Assembly: GCF_041346945.1 (NCBI RefSeq)
Contig: NZ_CP166850.1
Coordinates: forward strand, 8,044,501-8,108,500
Direction: 5' to 3'
Source: Amycolatopsis sp. cg9
Lineage (GTDB): Bacteria > Actinomycetota > Actinomycetes > Mycobacteriales > Pseudonocardiaceae
DNA: 64,000 nt
Shown here: positions 16,856-25,119 of the stretch, one piece after another
How positions within the stretch are numbered: position 1 is the first letter of the stretch
Layout of the letters: the number at the start of each line of letters is the position of its first letter
Translations under genes and position numbers: made by a program
Notes under the pieces: generated by a model
Told to the model about the DNA's origin: nothing
The model's input: only the letters and a program-made list of their open reading frames with translations
Database searches by the model: none

Positions 16856-17947
16856 CGCCCACTGGTGGCCGCTCCCCTGGTGCAGGGCGGCGTACGCGCG
16901 GTCCCGGAGGACGTTGGCCTCGTGGTCGGACAACGTTGCGCCCAGCGGGCGGAGCACCAGGCGGACCAGCAGGTTCTTCTGCCCGCGGTGCGCCCCGAGC
17001 CGGGCGAGCGCGGCCGCCGGCAGTTCCGCGCACGGCGTCTCCTGGCGGATCTCGACCGACTCGACGACGTCGGCTTCGTCGCCGAGCGCGTCCCGGACGC
17101 GGTCACCGAGGTCTTCGGCCCGGTCGTCCGCGTCGACCGCGATCGAGAGGTCGCGGCGCACGGGCGGCAGCGCGGACACCGGCCGGTAGGGCGCGAGGTC
17201 GGTCAGCTGAGCGGCGACGGCCGGTTCGGCCGACCGCAGGAGCCGGATGTCGGGAATGCCCTTGCGCAGCATCACCATCCGGTCGAGCCCCATGCCGAGC
17301 GCGAGCCCGGACCACCCGGGACCGAGACCGGCGCGCGCGAGCACGGCGGGGTGCGCGAGCCCGCACTCGGCGACCTCGACCCAGCGGCCGTCGTGCTCGA
17401 CGTCGAGCTGCGCACCGTCCACTGTGTACGGATGGCGGCGCGGCTCGAGCCGCCACCTCGCGTCCGGCACGAGCGCGGCGACCATGTCCTCGAGGTCGGC
17501 CCGGCCGCGGGGGCCGCGGGTGATCCGCCACAGGTCGAGCTGGTGCGGCGTGCCGCTGTGCAGCCGGTCGATGCTGTCGCGCCGGTAGACGACGCCGGGG
17601 CAGACGAGCAGGACGTCGTCGGCCGGGCAGGCGGCCAGCGCCCGCAGCGCCGCGGGGACCATGGCGGTGGAGTGGCTGCGCAGAACGTGGTCGCGGTCGA
17701 CGTACCGGGTGTAGCGGGCGTCGCGGGTGACGTCGGCGGGGTCGTAGCCGAGGTTGTCGTAGTTGTCGGCGACGGTGACGATCCGATCGCCGGGCCACCA
17801 CCGCACGGCACAGCGCCATCGGGCGGCGAGCGCATCGACGGCCTGGCCGACGACGAGCTGCACGGCATGGGTTCCGGCCCGCGCATCGGTGAGATCCCGG
17901 ACGGCGAGCGCACGGGTGAGCTGGGCAGGGGTGAGTGGTTCGGGCAT
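16811..17947 (-). CDS. single-chain PheS-like protein (class II aaRS core plus FDX-ACB domain)
   Basis: 378 residues. Residues 30-225 carry a phenylalanyl-tRNA synthetase alpha-subunit catalytic core: motif 2 region VVYRRDSIDRLHSGTPHQLDLW and motif 3 LALGMGLDRMVMLRKGIPDIR. Residues about 250-355 resemble the anticodon-binding (FDX-ACB) domain normally found at the C-terminus of PheT (RRDLSIAVDADD, then KNLLVRLVLRPL). The order catalytic core then ACB is that of monomeric mitochondrial PheRS. It corresponds to the actinobacterial 'PheS-related mystery ligase' group, sometimes called SrmL. Its real substrate is unknown; it is unlikely to be the housekeeping PheRS, which is alpha2beta2. Confidence 0.75.
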   Translation of the reverse strand: MPEPLTPAQLTRALAVRDLTDARAGTHAVQLVVGQAVDALAARWRCAVRWWPGDRIVTVADNYDNLGYDPADVTRDARYTRYVDRDHVLRSHSTAMVPAALRALAACPADDVLLVCPGVVYRRDSIDRLHSGTPHQLDLWRITRGPRGRADLEDMVAALVPDARWRLEPRRHPYTVDGAQLDVEHDGRWVEVAECGLAHPAVLARAGLGPGWSGLALGMGLDRMVMLRKGIPDIRLLRSAEPAVAAQLTDLAPYRPVSALPPVRRDLSIAVDADDRAEDLGDRVRDALGDEADVVESVEIRQETPCAELPAAALARLGAHRGQKNLLVRLVLRPLGATLSDHEANVLRDRAYAALHQGSGHQWASGPQAPDRESGETP

Positions 17948-18402
17948 GGGTGGGCCTCCGGGGTGAGCGGGTCGCGTGGAGGGACGGCTCCCCCTGGCCC
18001 GGGCGCTCCGGCGAGGTCAGTGCAGGCGGCGTCGCACCTGATCCCGGCCGTCAGCACATGCCGACGGCGGACGTGGCACCGGAACCCCGCTGGCACCCGC
18101 GAAGGGCCAGGGGGCCGGTAAATCGGCGGTACTCCGCAACGACGGCCACAAACCAAGGTTAGCGGCGCCGTCACCCGGATTTCCGCGTCGCCGCAGGGGG
18201 TCGCCGCCGGCCCACCGCTCGCGAGCGCCCGCCGGCCGCACCCGGGCGCCGGTCGCTGCCAAGCGGATCCCGCGCCGGCCGAAATCCCGGTCTGATCCCG
18301 CTCGCCGGCGGCCACCACCGCCTGCCCCCTTTCACCAACGGCGTGTCCCGCCCGGTCCGTCACCTCGGACCGTGCGTTCCCGCCGAACGGCTCACCCCTC
18401 CC
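17948..18402. other. 455-bp gene-free stretch: leader of the PheS-like gene
   Basis: No supported gene. The minus strand gives a plausible leader for the PheS-like gene, with GGAGG about 7 nt before its ATG and a hairpin at 18047-18068 (arms GCCGTC and GACGGC). I looked for T-box elements and did not find a convincing antiterminator bulge. The DinB gene stops at 18403. Confidence 0.45.
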
Positions 18403-18915
18403 TCACTCGCCCACCTCCCCGTCCGCCAGCTCGCGCAGCACGTCCAGGTGTCCCACGTGCCGCGCCGTCTCCTGGACCACGTGGGCCACCACCCAGCGCA
18501 CCGTGAACTCCGACCTCCGCCGCGTCCGGTCGTCCGGGCCCAGCCGGCGCAAGGCCTTCTCCGCTCGGCCCCACTCCGCGCGGTACGCCGCGACCACGGA
18601 CTCCGGGGTGTCGGACTCCGCCAGGTCCCAGCTCGGGTCCGGGGTTCCCGCCCACAGCGACGGCAGGTCCGCCCCGCCCGCCTCGATGCACAGCCACCAG
18701 CGCTCCACCGCCGTCAGGTGCTTCACCACACCCAGCGCGCTCAGCCGCGGCGAAGTGGGCAACGGGGTCGCTGCCGCCAGTGGACGTGGCAAGCCCGCCA
18801 GCTTGTTCACCGCCGTCGCGCGGAGGAACTGCAGGAAGTCCAGCTGAAGGCGCAGTTCGTCGGCCGCCAGCCTCGCGGGCCAGCGGCGGTGCGTCTTCGA
18901 ACTCGTGTTCGACAT
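18403..18915 (-). CDS. DinB family protein (DUF664-like)
   Basis: 170 residues from ATG 18915. Four-helix-bundle signatures: LDFLQFLRATAVNKLAGL, SALGVVKHLTAVERWWLC (metal-ligand His in VKHL) and VVAHVVQETARHVGHLDVLREL (HVxxxTxRHxGHxD). This is the DinB/YfiT/mycothiol-transferase fold; some members move thiols, others are metal-binding proteins of unknown role. It stands alone between unrelated genes. A second member of the fold occurs at 46445. Confidence 0.85.
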   Translation of the reverse strand: MSNTSSKTHRRWPARLAADELRLQLDFLQFLRATAVNKLAGLPRPLAAATPLPTSPRLSALGVVKHLTAVERWWLCIEAGGADLPSLWAGTPDPSWDLAESDTPESVVAAYRAEWGRAEKALRRLGPDDRTRRRSEFTVRWVVAHVVQETARHVGHLDVLRELADGEVGE

Positions 18916-18950
18916 GACCGCAACGTACCCCACGGGTCCGACAAAATAGA

Positions 18951-19823
18951 GTGATCGGCATGTGGTGGGGACTGCTCTGCGCCTTGGGCGCGGCTATCGC
19001 GTACGGCGTCGCTTCGGTGATGCAGGCGGTCGCCGCGCAGGCGACCGACACCGGGGCCGACGGCGGCGTCGATCCGAAGCTGCTCGTGCGCGTGCTCGGC
19101 CAGTGGAAGTTCGTCCTCGGCCTCGCGCTGGACATCCTGGGGTTCGGCGCGCAGATCGCCGCCCTGCACGTCCTCCCGCTGTTCGTCGTGCAGGCCGCGC
19201 TCGCCGCGAGCCTCGCCGTCACGGCCGTCGCCGCGCGGTTCCTCGGGGTGCGGCTCGGGCGCCGCGAGTGGGCCGCCGTTGCCGTCGTCTGCGCGGGGCT
19301 CGCGCTGCTCGGGGCCGCCGCCGAAAGCGAAGGGTCCGATCCCGTCGGGCTCGGGTTCCGGCTGGTGCTGATCGGCGCGGTCGTCGTGCTGGCCGGCGCC
19401 GGGATCGCCGCGGGGAAGGCGAGCCGCCGGGTGCGGACGCCGGCGCTCGGGCTCGTCGCCGGGCTGAGCTTCGGGGTCGTCGCCATCTCCGGGCGGATCA
19501 TCCCGAGCCTCGCGCCGCTCGACCTGCTCACCGATCCCGCGACCTACACCGTCGCGGTCGCGGGCGGGATGGCGATGTTGTTCTACGCCACCGCGCTGCA
19601 ACGCGGGAGCGTCACCACGTCCACGGCGATGATGGTGCTCGGCGAGACCGTGTTCCCGTCGCTGATCGGCGTGTTCGCGCTCGGCGACCGCACGCGGCCG
19701 GGCTTCGCGGTCGTCGCCGTCGCCGGGTTCGTGCTCGCCGTGGCCGCCGCGCTCGCGCTCGCGCGGTTCGGGGAACCGGCCACCGAGCCGCGGACTGAGA
19801 CGAAGCCGACCGTTTTCCCGTAA
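18951..19823 (+). CDS. DMT-family transporter-like membrane protein
   Basis: 290 residues, about nine to ten hydrophobic helices, with two EamA-like halves (residues 5-120 and 130-275). The opening WWGLLCALGAAIAYGVASVMQ and the later VTTSTAMMVLGETVFPSLIG segments fit the drug/metabolite transporter superfamily. Start GTG 18951 or ATG 18960; neither has a strong ribosome binding site. The 10-bp gap to the iron box before the exporter gene suggests it ends its own transcript before the siderophore locus. Substrate unknown. Confidence 0.75.
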   Translation: MIGMWWGLLCALGAAIAYGVASVMQAVAAQATDTGADGGVDPKLLVRVLGQWKFVLGLALDILGFGAQIAALHVLPLFVVQAALAASLAVTAVAARFLGVRLGRREWAAVAVVCAGLALLGAAAESEGSDPVGLGFRLVLIGAVVVLAGAGIAAGKASRRVRTPALGLVAGLSFGVVAISGRIIPSLAPLDLLTDPATYTVAVAGGMAMLFYATALQRGSVTTSTAMMVLGETVFPSLIGVFALGDRTRPGFAVVAVAGFVLAVAAALALARFGEPATEPRTETKPTVFP

Positions 19824-19832
19824 CTCTTTTAC

Positions 19833-19851
19833 TTAGACTAGCCTTACCTAT
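19833..19851. promoter_or_regulatory. iron box (DmdR/IdeR-type) upstream of siderophore exporter
   Basis: TTAGACTAGCCTTACCTAT matches 14 of 19 positions of the actinobacterial iron box consensus and lies 26 bp upstream of the exporter GTG. Iron-loaded DmdR1/IdeR would repress here. Confidence 0.75.
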
Positions 19852-19876
19852 CCACGACGCGGACAGGGAGGCGCGG

Positions 19877-21547
19877 GTGAGCACGACGGGACGGGAAGTC
19901 CTCCGCCGGTCGATCGCCGGGCAACGACGATCGGTGACCCTCGCGGCGCTGCTGACAGCGTGCCACCAGGGCGGCGAAGCGCTGGTGCCGGTGGTGATCG
20001 GCGTGGTGATCGACCAGGCCATCGCCGACGGATCGGTGGGCACGCTCCTGCTCTGGCTCGCGGTGCTGGGCGTCCTCTTCGCCGCGCTGTCGACCAGCTA
20101 CCGGCTGGGCGCCCGCTTCGGGGAGCGCGCCGCGGAACGCGCGGCCCACGAACTCCGGCTCGACGTCGGACGCCGGGTGCTGCACCCGGGCGGCGTCGCC
20201 GACTCCGGGACACTGGCCGGCGAACTGGTCAGCATCGGGACGTCGGACGCGAAGCGGGTCGGCACGGTCAACGGCGTCCTGCCGTTCGCCGCGGCCGGGC
20301 TGGCCGGGCTGCTGGTCAGCGCCGTCGCGCTGCTGACCATGTCGCTGCCGCTGGGCCTGCTCGTGCTGCTCGGCACGCCGCCGATGCTGTACCTGGCCCA
20401 CCTGATCGGCAAGCCACTGGAACGCCGCAGCGAGGCCGAGCAGGAGCGGTCGGCGTTCGCGTCCGGCATCGCCACCGACCTCGTCGCCGGGCTGCGCGTG
20501 CTCAAGGGCGTCGGGGCCGAAAGCGCCGCCGTCGACCGCTACCGCCGCACCAGCCAGGACTCGCTGAAGGCGACGCTCCGGGCGGCGCGCGCCCAGGCCT
20601 GGCACAACGGCACGCTGCTGGCGCTCACCGGCGTCTTCATCGCGGTGGTCGCGCTCGTCGGCGGAAACCTCGCCGCGGCGGGCGACATCAGCGTCGGCGA
20701 CCTGGTCGCCGCGGTCGGGCTCGCGCAGTACCTCATCACGCCGTTCACGATCTTCTCCTGGGTCAACGGCGAACTCGCGCAGGGCCGCGCGTCGGCCGCG
20801 CGCATCGCCGACGTGCTCAACGCGCCGCACGCGGTCGGCGCCGGGGACGCCACGCTGCCGGTCCCGGCCGCCGGGCACGTCAAGCTGGCCGCGCTGAACC
20901 GCGGTGCACTGCGAGACGTCGGGTTCGAAGCCCGGCCCGGCGAGCTGCTGGGCGTGGTCGCCACCGACCCGGCCGCCGCGACGGACCTGCTCGACTGCCT
21001 CGGCCGCGCCGCCGACCCGGCGAGCGGCTCGGTGTCGGTCGACTCGGTCGACCTGTCCACTGTGGACCCGAGCCGGGTCCGGGAGGTGGTGCTGGTCGCC
21101 GCGCACGACGCCGACCTGTTCGCCGGCACCGTCGCCGAAAACGTCGAAACCGGGCCCAGGACCGCCGAAGCGATGACCGCGGCGGCCGTCGACGAGGTGG
21201 CCGGCGCGCTGCCGGACGGCGTCGCGACCGCCGTCACCGAACGCGGGCGGTCGCTGTCGGGCGGGCAGCGCCAGCGGGTCGCCCTCGCCCGCGCACTCGC
21301 CGCGGACGCGCCGGTGCTCGTGCTGCACGACCCGACGACCGCGGTCGACACCGTCACCGAGGCGCGGATCGCCGCGGGACTGGCCGAACTGCGGCGCGGC
21401 CGCACGACGATCCTCGTGACCACCAGCCCGGCGCTGCTCGCCGCGACCGACCGCGTCGTCCTGCTCGACGACGGGCGCGTGACCGGCGAAGGCAGCCACG
21501 CCGACCTGGCGGGCCGGGATGACTACCGGGCGGCGGTGCTCTCATGA
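19877..21547 (+). CDS. ABC exporter half-transporter with degenerate ATP site (siderophore export)
   Basis: 556 residues: six-helix membrane domain (1-320) and nucleotide-binding domain (335-556). The NBD keeps a perfect signature (LSGGQ, residues 460-464) and D-loop (TTAVD), but Walker A is degenerate (GVVATDPAAATDLL, 359-372, no Lys), the Q-loop Gln is Ala, Walker B Asp is His484 (VLVLHDP) and the H-loop His is replaced (LVTTSP, 514-518). It must therefore work as a heterodimer with the next gene, which overlaps it by 4 nt and supplies the missing residues. The iron box upstream and the neighbouring NRPS make siderophore export the likely role, though import as in IrtAB is possible. Confidence 0.82.
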   Translation: MSTTGREVLRRSIAGQRRSVTLAALLTACHQGGEALVPVVIGVVIDQAIADGSVGTLLLWLAVLGVLFAALSTSYRLGARFGERAAERAAHELRLDVGRRVLHPGGVADSGTLAGELVSIGTSDAKRVGTVNGVLPFAAAGLAGLLVSAVALLTMSLPLGLLVLLGTPPMLYLAHLIGKPLERRSEAEQERSAFASGIATDLVAGLRVLKGVGAESAAVDRYRRTSQDSLKATLRAARAQAWHNGTLLALTGVFIAVVALVGGNLAAAGDISVGDLVAAVGLAQYLITPFTIFSWVNGELAQGRASAARIADVLNAPHAVGAGDATLPVPAAGHVKLAALNRGALRDVGFEARPGELLGVVATDPAAATDLLDCLGRAADPASGSVSVDSVDLSTVDPSRVREVVLVAAHDADLFAGTVAENVETGPRTAEAMTAAAVDEVAGALPDGVATAVTERGRSLSGGQRQRVALARALAADAPVLVLHDPTTAVDTVTEARIAAGLAELRRGRTTILVTTSPALLAATDRVVLLDDGRVTGEGSHADLAGRDDYRAAVLS

Positions 21548-23295
21548 CCCGTGAACTCCTCCCTGTGGCCGACGGCCGCCGGATCCGCGCCGTCGTCGGC
21601 GAGCTGCTCGGCCGCGCCAAGGGGCGCACGGCCGCGGCGGCCACGATGCTCGTCGCGGCGACGGCGATCGGCCTGCTCACCGCGCCTCTGCTCGGCCGGG
21701 TCGTCGACCTGGTCGCGACGCGCCACCCGGCCGCCGACCTCGTCACGCCGGTCGTCGGCCTGGTGCTGGTCGCGCTGGCCCAGGCGATCGCGACCGCCAT
21801 CGGCGTGTCGATGGTGGCGCGCCTCGGCGAGACGATCCTTGCCGAGCTGCGGGAACGCTTCGTCGAGCGAGCCCTCGGGCTGCCGCTGGAACAGCTCGAG
21901 CGCGCCGGCTCCGGCGACCTCACCGCCCGCGTGACCAACGACGTTTCCGTCGTCGCGGAAGGCGTCCGGCAGGCGCTGCCCGAGCTGGGCCGGTCGGTGC
22001 TCACCGTCGTCCTGACGCTGGGCGCGCTGGCCGTGCTGGACTGGCGGTTCCTGCTGGCCGCGCTGGTGGCCGTGCCGGTCCAGCTGTGGACCGTGCGCTG
22101 GTACGTGCCGCGCGCGAAGCCGTTGTACGCCAGCCAGCGCGAGGCCGTCGGCGCGCAGCAGCAACAGCTGTTGGACACGATCGGCGGGGCGAAGACGGTC
22201 CGCGCGTTCCGGCTGGCCGACACGCACCTGGAGCGGGTGCGGCAGCGCTCCGACGGCGCCGTCGAGCTGGCGCTGCGCGGAATCCGGCTGGTGACGCGGT
22301 TCTACGCGCGGCTCAACCTCGCCGAGTTCCTGGGGCTGTCCGCCGTGCTGGCGATGGGGTTCCTGCTGGTCGGCGCGGACGCCGTGTCGGTCGGCGTGGC
22401 GACGGCGGCGGCGCTGTACTTCCACAGCCTGTTCGGGCCGATCACCACCGCGCTCGCGCTCGTCGACGACGCGCAGGCGGCCGCGGCGAGCCTGGCGCGG
22501 CTGATCGGCGTCGCCGACCTGCCCGCCGAGGCCACCCCCGCGCAGCCGGCCCGGCCGGTCGACGCGTCGGTGAAGACGGCGGGCATCGGGTACTCCTATG
22601 TGGACGGTCACCCGGTGCTGGGCGACGTCGACCTCGCCGTCGCCCCCGGCGAACGGGTGGCGCTGGTCGGCGCGAGCGGCGCCGGGAAGACGACGCTGGC
22701 CAAGCTGATCGCCGGCATCCACCGCCCGGCCACGGGTTCGGTCACCCTCGGCGGCGTCCCGCTCGACGAGCTGGGCCCGGCGGCCACCCGCCGGACGGTC
22801 GCGCTGATCAGCCAGGAGGTCCACGTCTTCGCCGGTCCCCTGGCCGACGACCTGAGGCTGGCGCGCCCGGCGGCGACCGACGCCGAACTGCGGGCCGCGC
22901 TGGCCAAGGTGGGCGCGCTGACGTGGGTTTCGTCCCTGCCGGACGGTCTCGCGACGGTCGTCGGCGAAGGCGGCCACCAGCTGACCGTGACTCAGGCGCA
23001 GCAGCTCGCCCTGGTCCGGCTGGTGCTGGCCGACCCGCCGATCGCGATCCTCGACGAGGCTACGGCGGAAGCGGGCAGCGCCGGCTCCCGGGTGCTGGAG
23101 TCGTCGGCCGCGGCGGCGCTGGAAGGCCGGACGGCGCTGGTGGTGGCGCACCGCCTGACGCAGGCGGCGGCGTCGGACCGGATCGTGGTGCTCGACGCGG
23201 GCGCCGTGGCGGAGTCCGGGACCCACGACGAGCTGGTCGCGGCGGGCGGCCAGTACGCGAAGCTCTGGACCGCCTGGTCCGGCCAGCGCGCCTGA
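21544..23295 (+). CDS. ABC exporter half-transporter, catalytic partner
   Basis: 583 residues: six-helix membrane domain and NBD. Walker A is canonical (GASGAGKTT, residues 376-384), the Q-loop (LISQEVHVF), Walker B with catalytic Glu (AILDEA, 501-506) and H-loop (VVAHRL) are intact. The signature is degenerate (LTVTQ, 480-484, instead of LSGGQ), as is the D-loop (AEAG). These defects are the mirror image of those in the preceding gene, so the pair makes one complete and one dead ATP site. A strong terminator hairpin follows 14 nt after the stop. Export of the NRPS product is inferred from context. Confidence 0.82.
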   Translation: MTRELLPVADGRRIRAVVGELLGRAKGRTAAAATMLVAATAIGLLTAPLLGRVVDLVATRHPAADLVTPVVGLVLVALAQAIATAIGVSMVARLGETILAELRERFVERALGLPLEQLERAGSGDLTARVTNDVSVVAEGVRQALPELGRSVLTVVLTLGALAVLDWRFLLAALVAVPVQLWTVRWYVPRAKPLYASQREAVGAQQQQLLDTIGGAKTVRAFRLADTHLERVRQRSDGAVELALRGIRLVTRFYARLNLAEFLGLSAVLAMGFLLVGADAVSVGVATAAALYFHSLFGPITTALALVDDAQAAAASLARLIGVADLPAEATPAQPARPVDASVKTAGIGYSYVDGHPVLGDVDLAVAPGERVALVGASGAGKTTLAKLIAGIHRPATGSVTLGGVPLDELGPAATRRTVALISQEVHVFAGPLADDLRLARPAATDAELRAALAKVGALTWVSSLPDGLATVVGEGGHQLTVTQAQQLALVRLVLADPPIAILDEATAEAGSAGSRVLESSAAAALEGRTALVVAHRLTQAAASDRIVVLDAGAVAESGTHDELVAAGGQYAKLWTAWSGQRA

Positions 23296-23308
23296 CCTGC
23301 CGAGCACG

Positions 23309-23347
23309 CGAAAGCGCCGGGAGCCACGCGGGCTCCCGGCGCTTTCG
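23309..23347. terminator. bidirectional terminator hairpin
   Basis: A perfect 17-bp stem (23309-23325 with 23331-23347, arms starting CGAAAGCGCC) with a 5-nt loop lies between the convergent exporter operon and mbtH. It can serve both strands. Confidence 0.85.
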
Positions 23348-23360
23348 TCTTCCCGGAAGG

Positions 23361-23570
23361 TCAGTCGTCCATGGCGTCGGCCAGGGACTTCGGCCGCATG
23401 TCCGTCCAGTTCGCTTCCACGTGGTCCAGGCACGCCTGGCGGCCGGACGGCCCGAAGGCCACCGTCCAGCCGGCCGGGACGTCGACGCGCTCCGGCCAGA
23501 GGCTGTGCTGGTTCTCGGCGTTGACCAGCACCAGGTACGTGCCGTCGGGGTCTTCGAACGGGTTGGTCAC
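23361..23570 (-). CDS. mbtH: MbtH-like protein
   Basis: 69 residues from GTG 23570, with GAGGAGG 7-8 nt upstream. It carries the family signature: NPFEDPDG at the start, the [14 protein letters not shown] core with SLWP, PAGWTV, then [11 protein letters not shown]. MbtH proteins bind adenylation domains of NRPSs and are often needed for their solubility and activity. It starts 11 nt after the siderophore-binding protein gene and shares its iron-boxed promoter. The natural partner is the five-A-domain NRPS encoded next to it. Confidence 0.95.
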   Translation of the reverse strand: MTNPFEDPDGTYLVLVNAENQHSLWPERVDVPAGWTVAFGPSGRQACLDHVEANWTDMRPKSLADAMDD

Positions 23571-23581
23571 GGCGGGCCTCC

Positions 23582-24607
23582 TCAGGCGGTGATGTCCGTG
23601 CGGGCGCCCTTCACCAGCGCGGTCAGCTTCTGGATGACCGGGGTGGCGAGCAGGTGGTTGAAGCGCGGCTCGGCCGACCAGTCGCCGAGCTGGTTGGCCT
23701 TGACCGCGGGGAGCTGGTTCCACGTCGGGAACTGCGTCATCTGGGCGCGCGGCAGGGCGTAGGAGCGCGAGTCGGTCAGGATCAGGTCCGCCGGGTACTT
23801 GCCCGCCTGCTCCCAGGACAGCTGCTCCCAGTAGTCCTCGGTGCCGCCGCCGGAGACGATGTCGAGGCCGAGCTCGCGGTAGTAGGCCAGGTCGGCGAAG
23901 AAGTCCGGCTTGGCGATGTACAGGCCGTCCTTGTCGCCGTAGAGCACCAGGACCTTGAGGCCGGCCTTCTCCTTCGCGGCCGCGCGCAGGTCCTCTGACG
24001 CCTTGTCGAAGTCCTCCTTGGCCTTCTTCATCGTCTCCGAGCCGGCGTCACCGCCCAGCGCGACGGCCAGCTGCGAGTAGCGCTCGATCACCTTCGGCAG
24101 CGTGACCTTGTACTCCGAGAGCGCGACGATCGGCGCGACCTGCTGCACCTTGGGGCCGAGGTCGTCGGTGAGCACCCACATGTCCGTCGGCTTCGCGCCA
24201 GTGAGGCCGGTGACGACGAGATCGGGCTTCAGCGCGGCGAACTTCTCCACGCTGAAGTCGTCCCAGGCGTTGCCGATCGAGGTCACGGAGTTCAGGTCGA
24301 TGTTGCCCGCCTGGATCTCCTTGCCGCCGTCGGCGGTCTTCTGCGGGCCGAACACGCCGACCGGGCGGACGCCGTAGTCCCACAGCGCGGCGGCCGAGCT
24401 GGCGTAGGCCACCACCCGCGTCGGACGCTGGTCGCGCGCGGCCTTCTGGCCGCGGTCGTCGGTGAACTCCCAGGGACCGGAGGCGGCGCCCGCCTGCTTG
24501 TCGCCGCCGCTGCCGCAAGCGGTCAGTGCCGCCGCCGCGGCGACGCCACCGGCGCCGATCAGGAATCCACGCCGGCTGAGCCCGGCAGCGCCTTGAAACA
24601 CGGACAT
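23582..24607 (-). CDS. iron-siderophore substrate-binding lipoprotein (FepB/FhuD-like)
   Basis: 341 residues from ATG 24607 (GAGAGG upstream; an in-frame earlier start at 24640 would overlap the iron box). The N-terminus combines a twin-arginine motif (LSRRGFLIG) with a lipobox (LTACGS), so it is a Tat-exported lipoprotein. The body is a class III binding fold with [30 protein letters not shown] and the C-terminal W...[12 protein letters not shown] region. It should capture the ferric siderophore and deliver it to the FecCD permeases at 43451-45548. Co-transcribed with mbtH. Confidence 0.9.
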   Translation of the reverse strand: MSVFQGAAGLSRRGFLIGAGGVAAAAALTACGSGGDKQAGAASGPWEFTDDRGQKAARDQRPTRVVAYASSAAALWDYGVRPVGVFGPQKTADGGKEIQAGNIDLNSVTSIGNAWDDFSVEKFAALKPDLVVTGLTGAKPTDMWVLTDDLGPKVQQVAPIVALSEYKVTLPKVIERYSQLAVALGGDAGSETMKKAKEDFDKASEDLRAAAKEKAGLKVLVLYGDKDGLYIAKPDFFADLAYYRELGLDIVSGGGTEDYWEQLSWEQAGKYPADLILTDSRSYALPRAQMTQFPTWNQLPAVKANQLGDWSAEPRFNHLLATPVIQKLTALVKGARTDITA

Positions 24608-24627
24608 GTGAACCTCTCGCGCAGCTT

Positions 24628-24646
24628 TTAGGATAGGCACACCTTA
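24628..24646. promoter_or_regulatory. iron box upstream of siderophore-binding protein and mbtH
   Basis: TTAGGATAGGCACACCTTA matches 15 of 19 consensus positions and lies 21 bp upstream of the binding-protein ATG. Confidence 0.8.
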
Positions 24647-24704
24647 TTTAGGGGGGCCTGACAAAGCAACCGCCGCGGCCGACCTGTGTCCACCCCCACC
24701 TGCG

Positions 24705-25115
24705 TCAATTCCGGCCCGACAGCTGGGCCTCGGCGCCGGGAACCGGCTCGGCGGGGTCCTGTCCCAGGTGGACCTGCCGGTTGTCGCCGTCCACGTGCAC
24801 CACCCGCGGCCGGTGCGCGGCGCGCTCGGCCTCGTGGACCTGGGCGTAGGTGATGATGATGACCAGGTCGCCCGGGTGCACGAGGTGCGCGGCCGCGCCG
24901 TTGACGCCGATCACGCCGGAGCCCGCTTCGCCGGTGATGGCGTAGGTCTCCAGCCGGGCGCCGTTGGTGATGTCGACGACGTGGACCTGCTCGCCTTCGA
25001 CGATGTCGGCGGCGGCCATCAGGTCCGCGTCGATGGTCAGCGAACCGACGTAGTGCAGGTCGGCCTGGGTCACGGTGGCGCGGTGGATCTTGGCGTTCAT
25101 CAGGGTGCGGTGCAT
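24705..25115 (-). CDS. panD: aspartate 1-decarboxylase proenzyme
   Basis: 136 residues, the normal PanD length. The self-cleavage site Gly24-Ser25 (YVGS), which generates the pyruvoyl cofactor, is present, with active-site Lys9, Arg54, Thr57 and Tyr58 (NGARLETY). It converts L-aspartate to beta-alanine for pantothenate, hence CoA and phosphopantetheine. Its ATG is 4 nt after the NRPS stop codon, so it is translated from the NRPS transcript and should be iron-regulated, which is unusual. It may supply phosphopantetheine for the five carrier domains. None of the five A-domain codes I read looks like a beta-alanine code. Confidence 0.93.
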   Translation of the reverse strand: MHRTLMNAKIHRATVTQADLHYVGSLTIDADLMAAADIVEGEQVHVVDITNGARLETYAITGEAGSGVIGVNGAAAHLVHPGDLVIIITYAQVHEAERAAHRPRVVHVDGDNRQVHLGQDPAEPVPGAEAQLSGRN

Positions 25116-25119
25116 CGGA

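Noticed and set aside
17948..18402. Possible T-box riboswitch ahead of the PheS-like gene
   Set aside because: Some GGTGCC-like stretches recall a T-box, but I could not find the conserved antiterminator sequence or a specifier loop.
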